Positions 13,416 through 13,917 of a DNA stretch of 13,917 bases are shown one piece after another; position 1 is the stretch's first letter, and each line of letters opens with the position of its first letter. Location: NCBI GenBank assembly GCA_031119195.1, contig JAVHYG010000030.1, positions 1 through 13,917 of the forward strand. Direction: 5' to 3'. The notes under the pieces were generated by a model. It had not been told where the DNA came from and did no database searches. It saw only the letters and a program-made list of their open reading frames with translations. The stretch comes from Rickettsiella sp. (GTDB lineage: Bacteria > Pseudomonadota > Gammaproteobacteria > Diplorickettsiales > Diplorickettsiaceae). A program made the translations under genes and the position numbers.

Positions 13416-13449
13416 TTAGATATTTTTCCAATCTATGCTAAGCTCTAAA
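13416..13449 (-). pseudogene. Array unit 2: deletion fossil with only the last codons
   Basis: Directly after a ribosome site (GAGGAGAAAG, minus strand) come only the codons for LELSIDWKNI and TAA, with no start codon. The coding body between ribosome site and tail has been deleted, leaving the two flanking 43-nt spacers almost back to back. Confidence 0.65.
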
Positions 13450-13488
13450 CTTTCTCCTCTAGATAGTGGTTGTTACTTATTTAATGAT

Positions 13489-13917
13489 TTAGACATCCAC
13501 CCAATCAAGACTCAATTCGCTTTTAAAAATACTTCTTAATTGTTCATTTAATTTTTTGAAAGCTTGTATTCTGGCTAATAAATCAGTCTGTTGATTGGTA
13601 AGTTTTTCATCGATATTATCTACTTTTCCTTGAAGTCCTTCGAAGGCTTTAAGAGCTTCTAATCTTTCTTCAATATTTTTTATTGATGTCTTATTTTTCT
13701 CAATTTTCTTTTCAAGTTTTTCTCCAATTGTTTTTTCAAGTCCATCGATCGTATCTACTTTTTCTTTAAGTTTTTCGAACTTTTCAAGATGTTTTAACTT
13801 TTCTTCAAAATTTTCCAGTGGTTTTAACTTGCCTTCAACCTCGGTAACCTTTGCATCCAACCCTTCCAGTGGTTTTAACTTGCCTTCAACCTCGGTGACT
13901 TTTGCATCCAACTCTTC
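13489..13917 (-). CDS. Coiled-coil protein with W-V-D-V tail, array unit 1 (5' truncated)
   Basis: At least 142 residues, still open at the right edge: the frame reads E-E-L-D-A-K before what might seem a TTG start, and that TTG is the Leu of a repeat unit, so the true start is outside. Two 17-residue repeats (LDAKVTEVEGKLKPLEG, then the same ending in N) are followed by a Lys/Glu-rich coiled coil (FEEKLKHLEKFEKLKEKV ... IEERLEALKAFEGLQGKV) and the tail KKLNEQLRSIFKSELSLDWVDV. The tail matches the 390-residue protein on the other strand 6 kb away. Same strand and spacer structure as the small units downstream, so probably one transcript. Function unknown; secreted effector or structural filament are both possible. 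Confidence 0.8.
   Translation of the reverse strand, partial: EELDAKVTEVEGKLKPLEGLDAKVTEVEGKLKPLENFEEKLKHLEKFEKLKEKVDTIDGLEKTIGEKLEKKIEKNKTSIKNIEERLEALKAFEGLQGKVDNIDEKLTNQQTDLLARIQAFKKLNEQLRSIFKSELSLDWVDV
13810..13911 (-). repeat. Two 51-bp in-frame tandem repeats
   Basis: The units 13861-13911 and 13810-13860 encode 17 residues each and differ at only a few bases. More units may lie beyond the window edge. The period equals that of the repeats in the 390-residue protein although the residues differ. Confidence 0.85.

Larger units (their letters stand above)
13167..13491 (-). repeat. 43-nt spacer repeated three times between array genes
   Basis: The copies 13167-13209, 13376-13418 and 13449-13491 run from the stop codon of one unit through the ribosome binding site of the next. 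Copies 1 and 2 differ at two positions, and 2 and 3 at two positions. Such near identity over non-coding DNA shows that the array grew by recent tandem duplication. Confidence 0.85.

Noticed and set aside
13167..13491. CRISPR-like direct repeats
   Set aside because: The three 43-nt copies are unevenly spaced and separated by homologous coding sequence, with a ribosome site inside; this is gene duplication, not a CRISPR array.
13909..13911. TTG as start of the last coiled-coil gene
   Set aside because: It is the Leu codon of a repeat unit and the frame stays open to the window edge, so the gene is truncated by the window.
1..13917. tRNA or rRNA genes
   Set aside because: No cloverleaf or conserved rRNA sequence was noticed on either strand by eye.

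Overview
The window comes from an AT-rich bacterial chromosome. The left 3.5 kb is a well-kept iron-sulfur cluster assembly operon (sufC-sufD-sufS-sufU, plus strand). The other 10 kb is a decaying accessory region. SufC, SufD and SufS read as gammaproteobacterial-type proteins, and sufU closes the operon. Together with the low GC, the many dead insertion sequences and the eukaryote-facing look of the accessory proteins, this suggests a host-associated intracellular gammaproteobacterium. The Legionellales/Coxiellaceae (Rickettsiella or Diplorickettsia type) are my best guess. That placement is an inference; no rRNA or marker gene here proves it.

Layout: 1-3525 is the suf operon with overlapping genes, and the window opens inside sufC. 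3526-4095 is an insertion-sequence graveyard: an IS256-family 5' end, an IS3-type OrfA stub and a GC-richer unexplained block. 4096-5061 (minus) encodes a secreted outer-membrane beta-barrel protein. 5062-5550 is AT-rich and empty. 5551-5784 is a GC-rich hairpin-bearing block related to one at 12.8 kb. 5785-6343 is AT-rich and looks like a decayed coding region. 6344-7516 (plus) encodes a 390-residue coiled-coil protein. 7543-9478 holds nested insertion-sequence debris: two IS256 3' ends, an IS481-like remnant cut at its first catalytic Asp, and a near full-length but dead IS256-family element with both inverted repeats. 9645-11030 (minus) encodes a 461-residue protein with a globular N-terminal half, a long Lys/Glu-rich helix and a C-terminal string of seven cysteines. 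11398-11515 is an IS5-type transposase scrap. 11567-12721 (minus) encodes a beta-propeller-like protein. 12766-12904 is the second copy of the hairpin repeat. 12959-13917 (minus) is a tandem array of small coiled-coil genes running off the right edge.

The most interesting theme is a family of coiled-coil proteins. The 390-residue protein and at least two of the array genes end in a shared C-terminal motif, roughly L-N-x-Q-[LI]-x-x-I-[FL]-K-x-x-L-x-x-x-W-x-x-[VI]. A deletion fossil keeps the last ten codons of it. The array genes are separated by a nearly identical 43-nt spacer that carries the ribosome binding site. Two family members carry independent 17-residue (51-bp) tandem repeats. With the cysteine-tailed protein and the propeller protein, this looks like a lineage-specific cluster of candidate secreted or host-facing proteins under rapid gene birth and decay. 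No enzymatic system, CRISPR array, tRNA or rRNA was seen.
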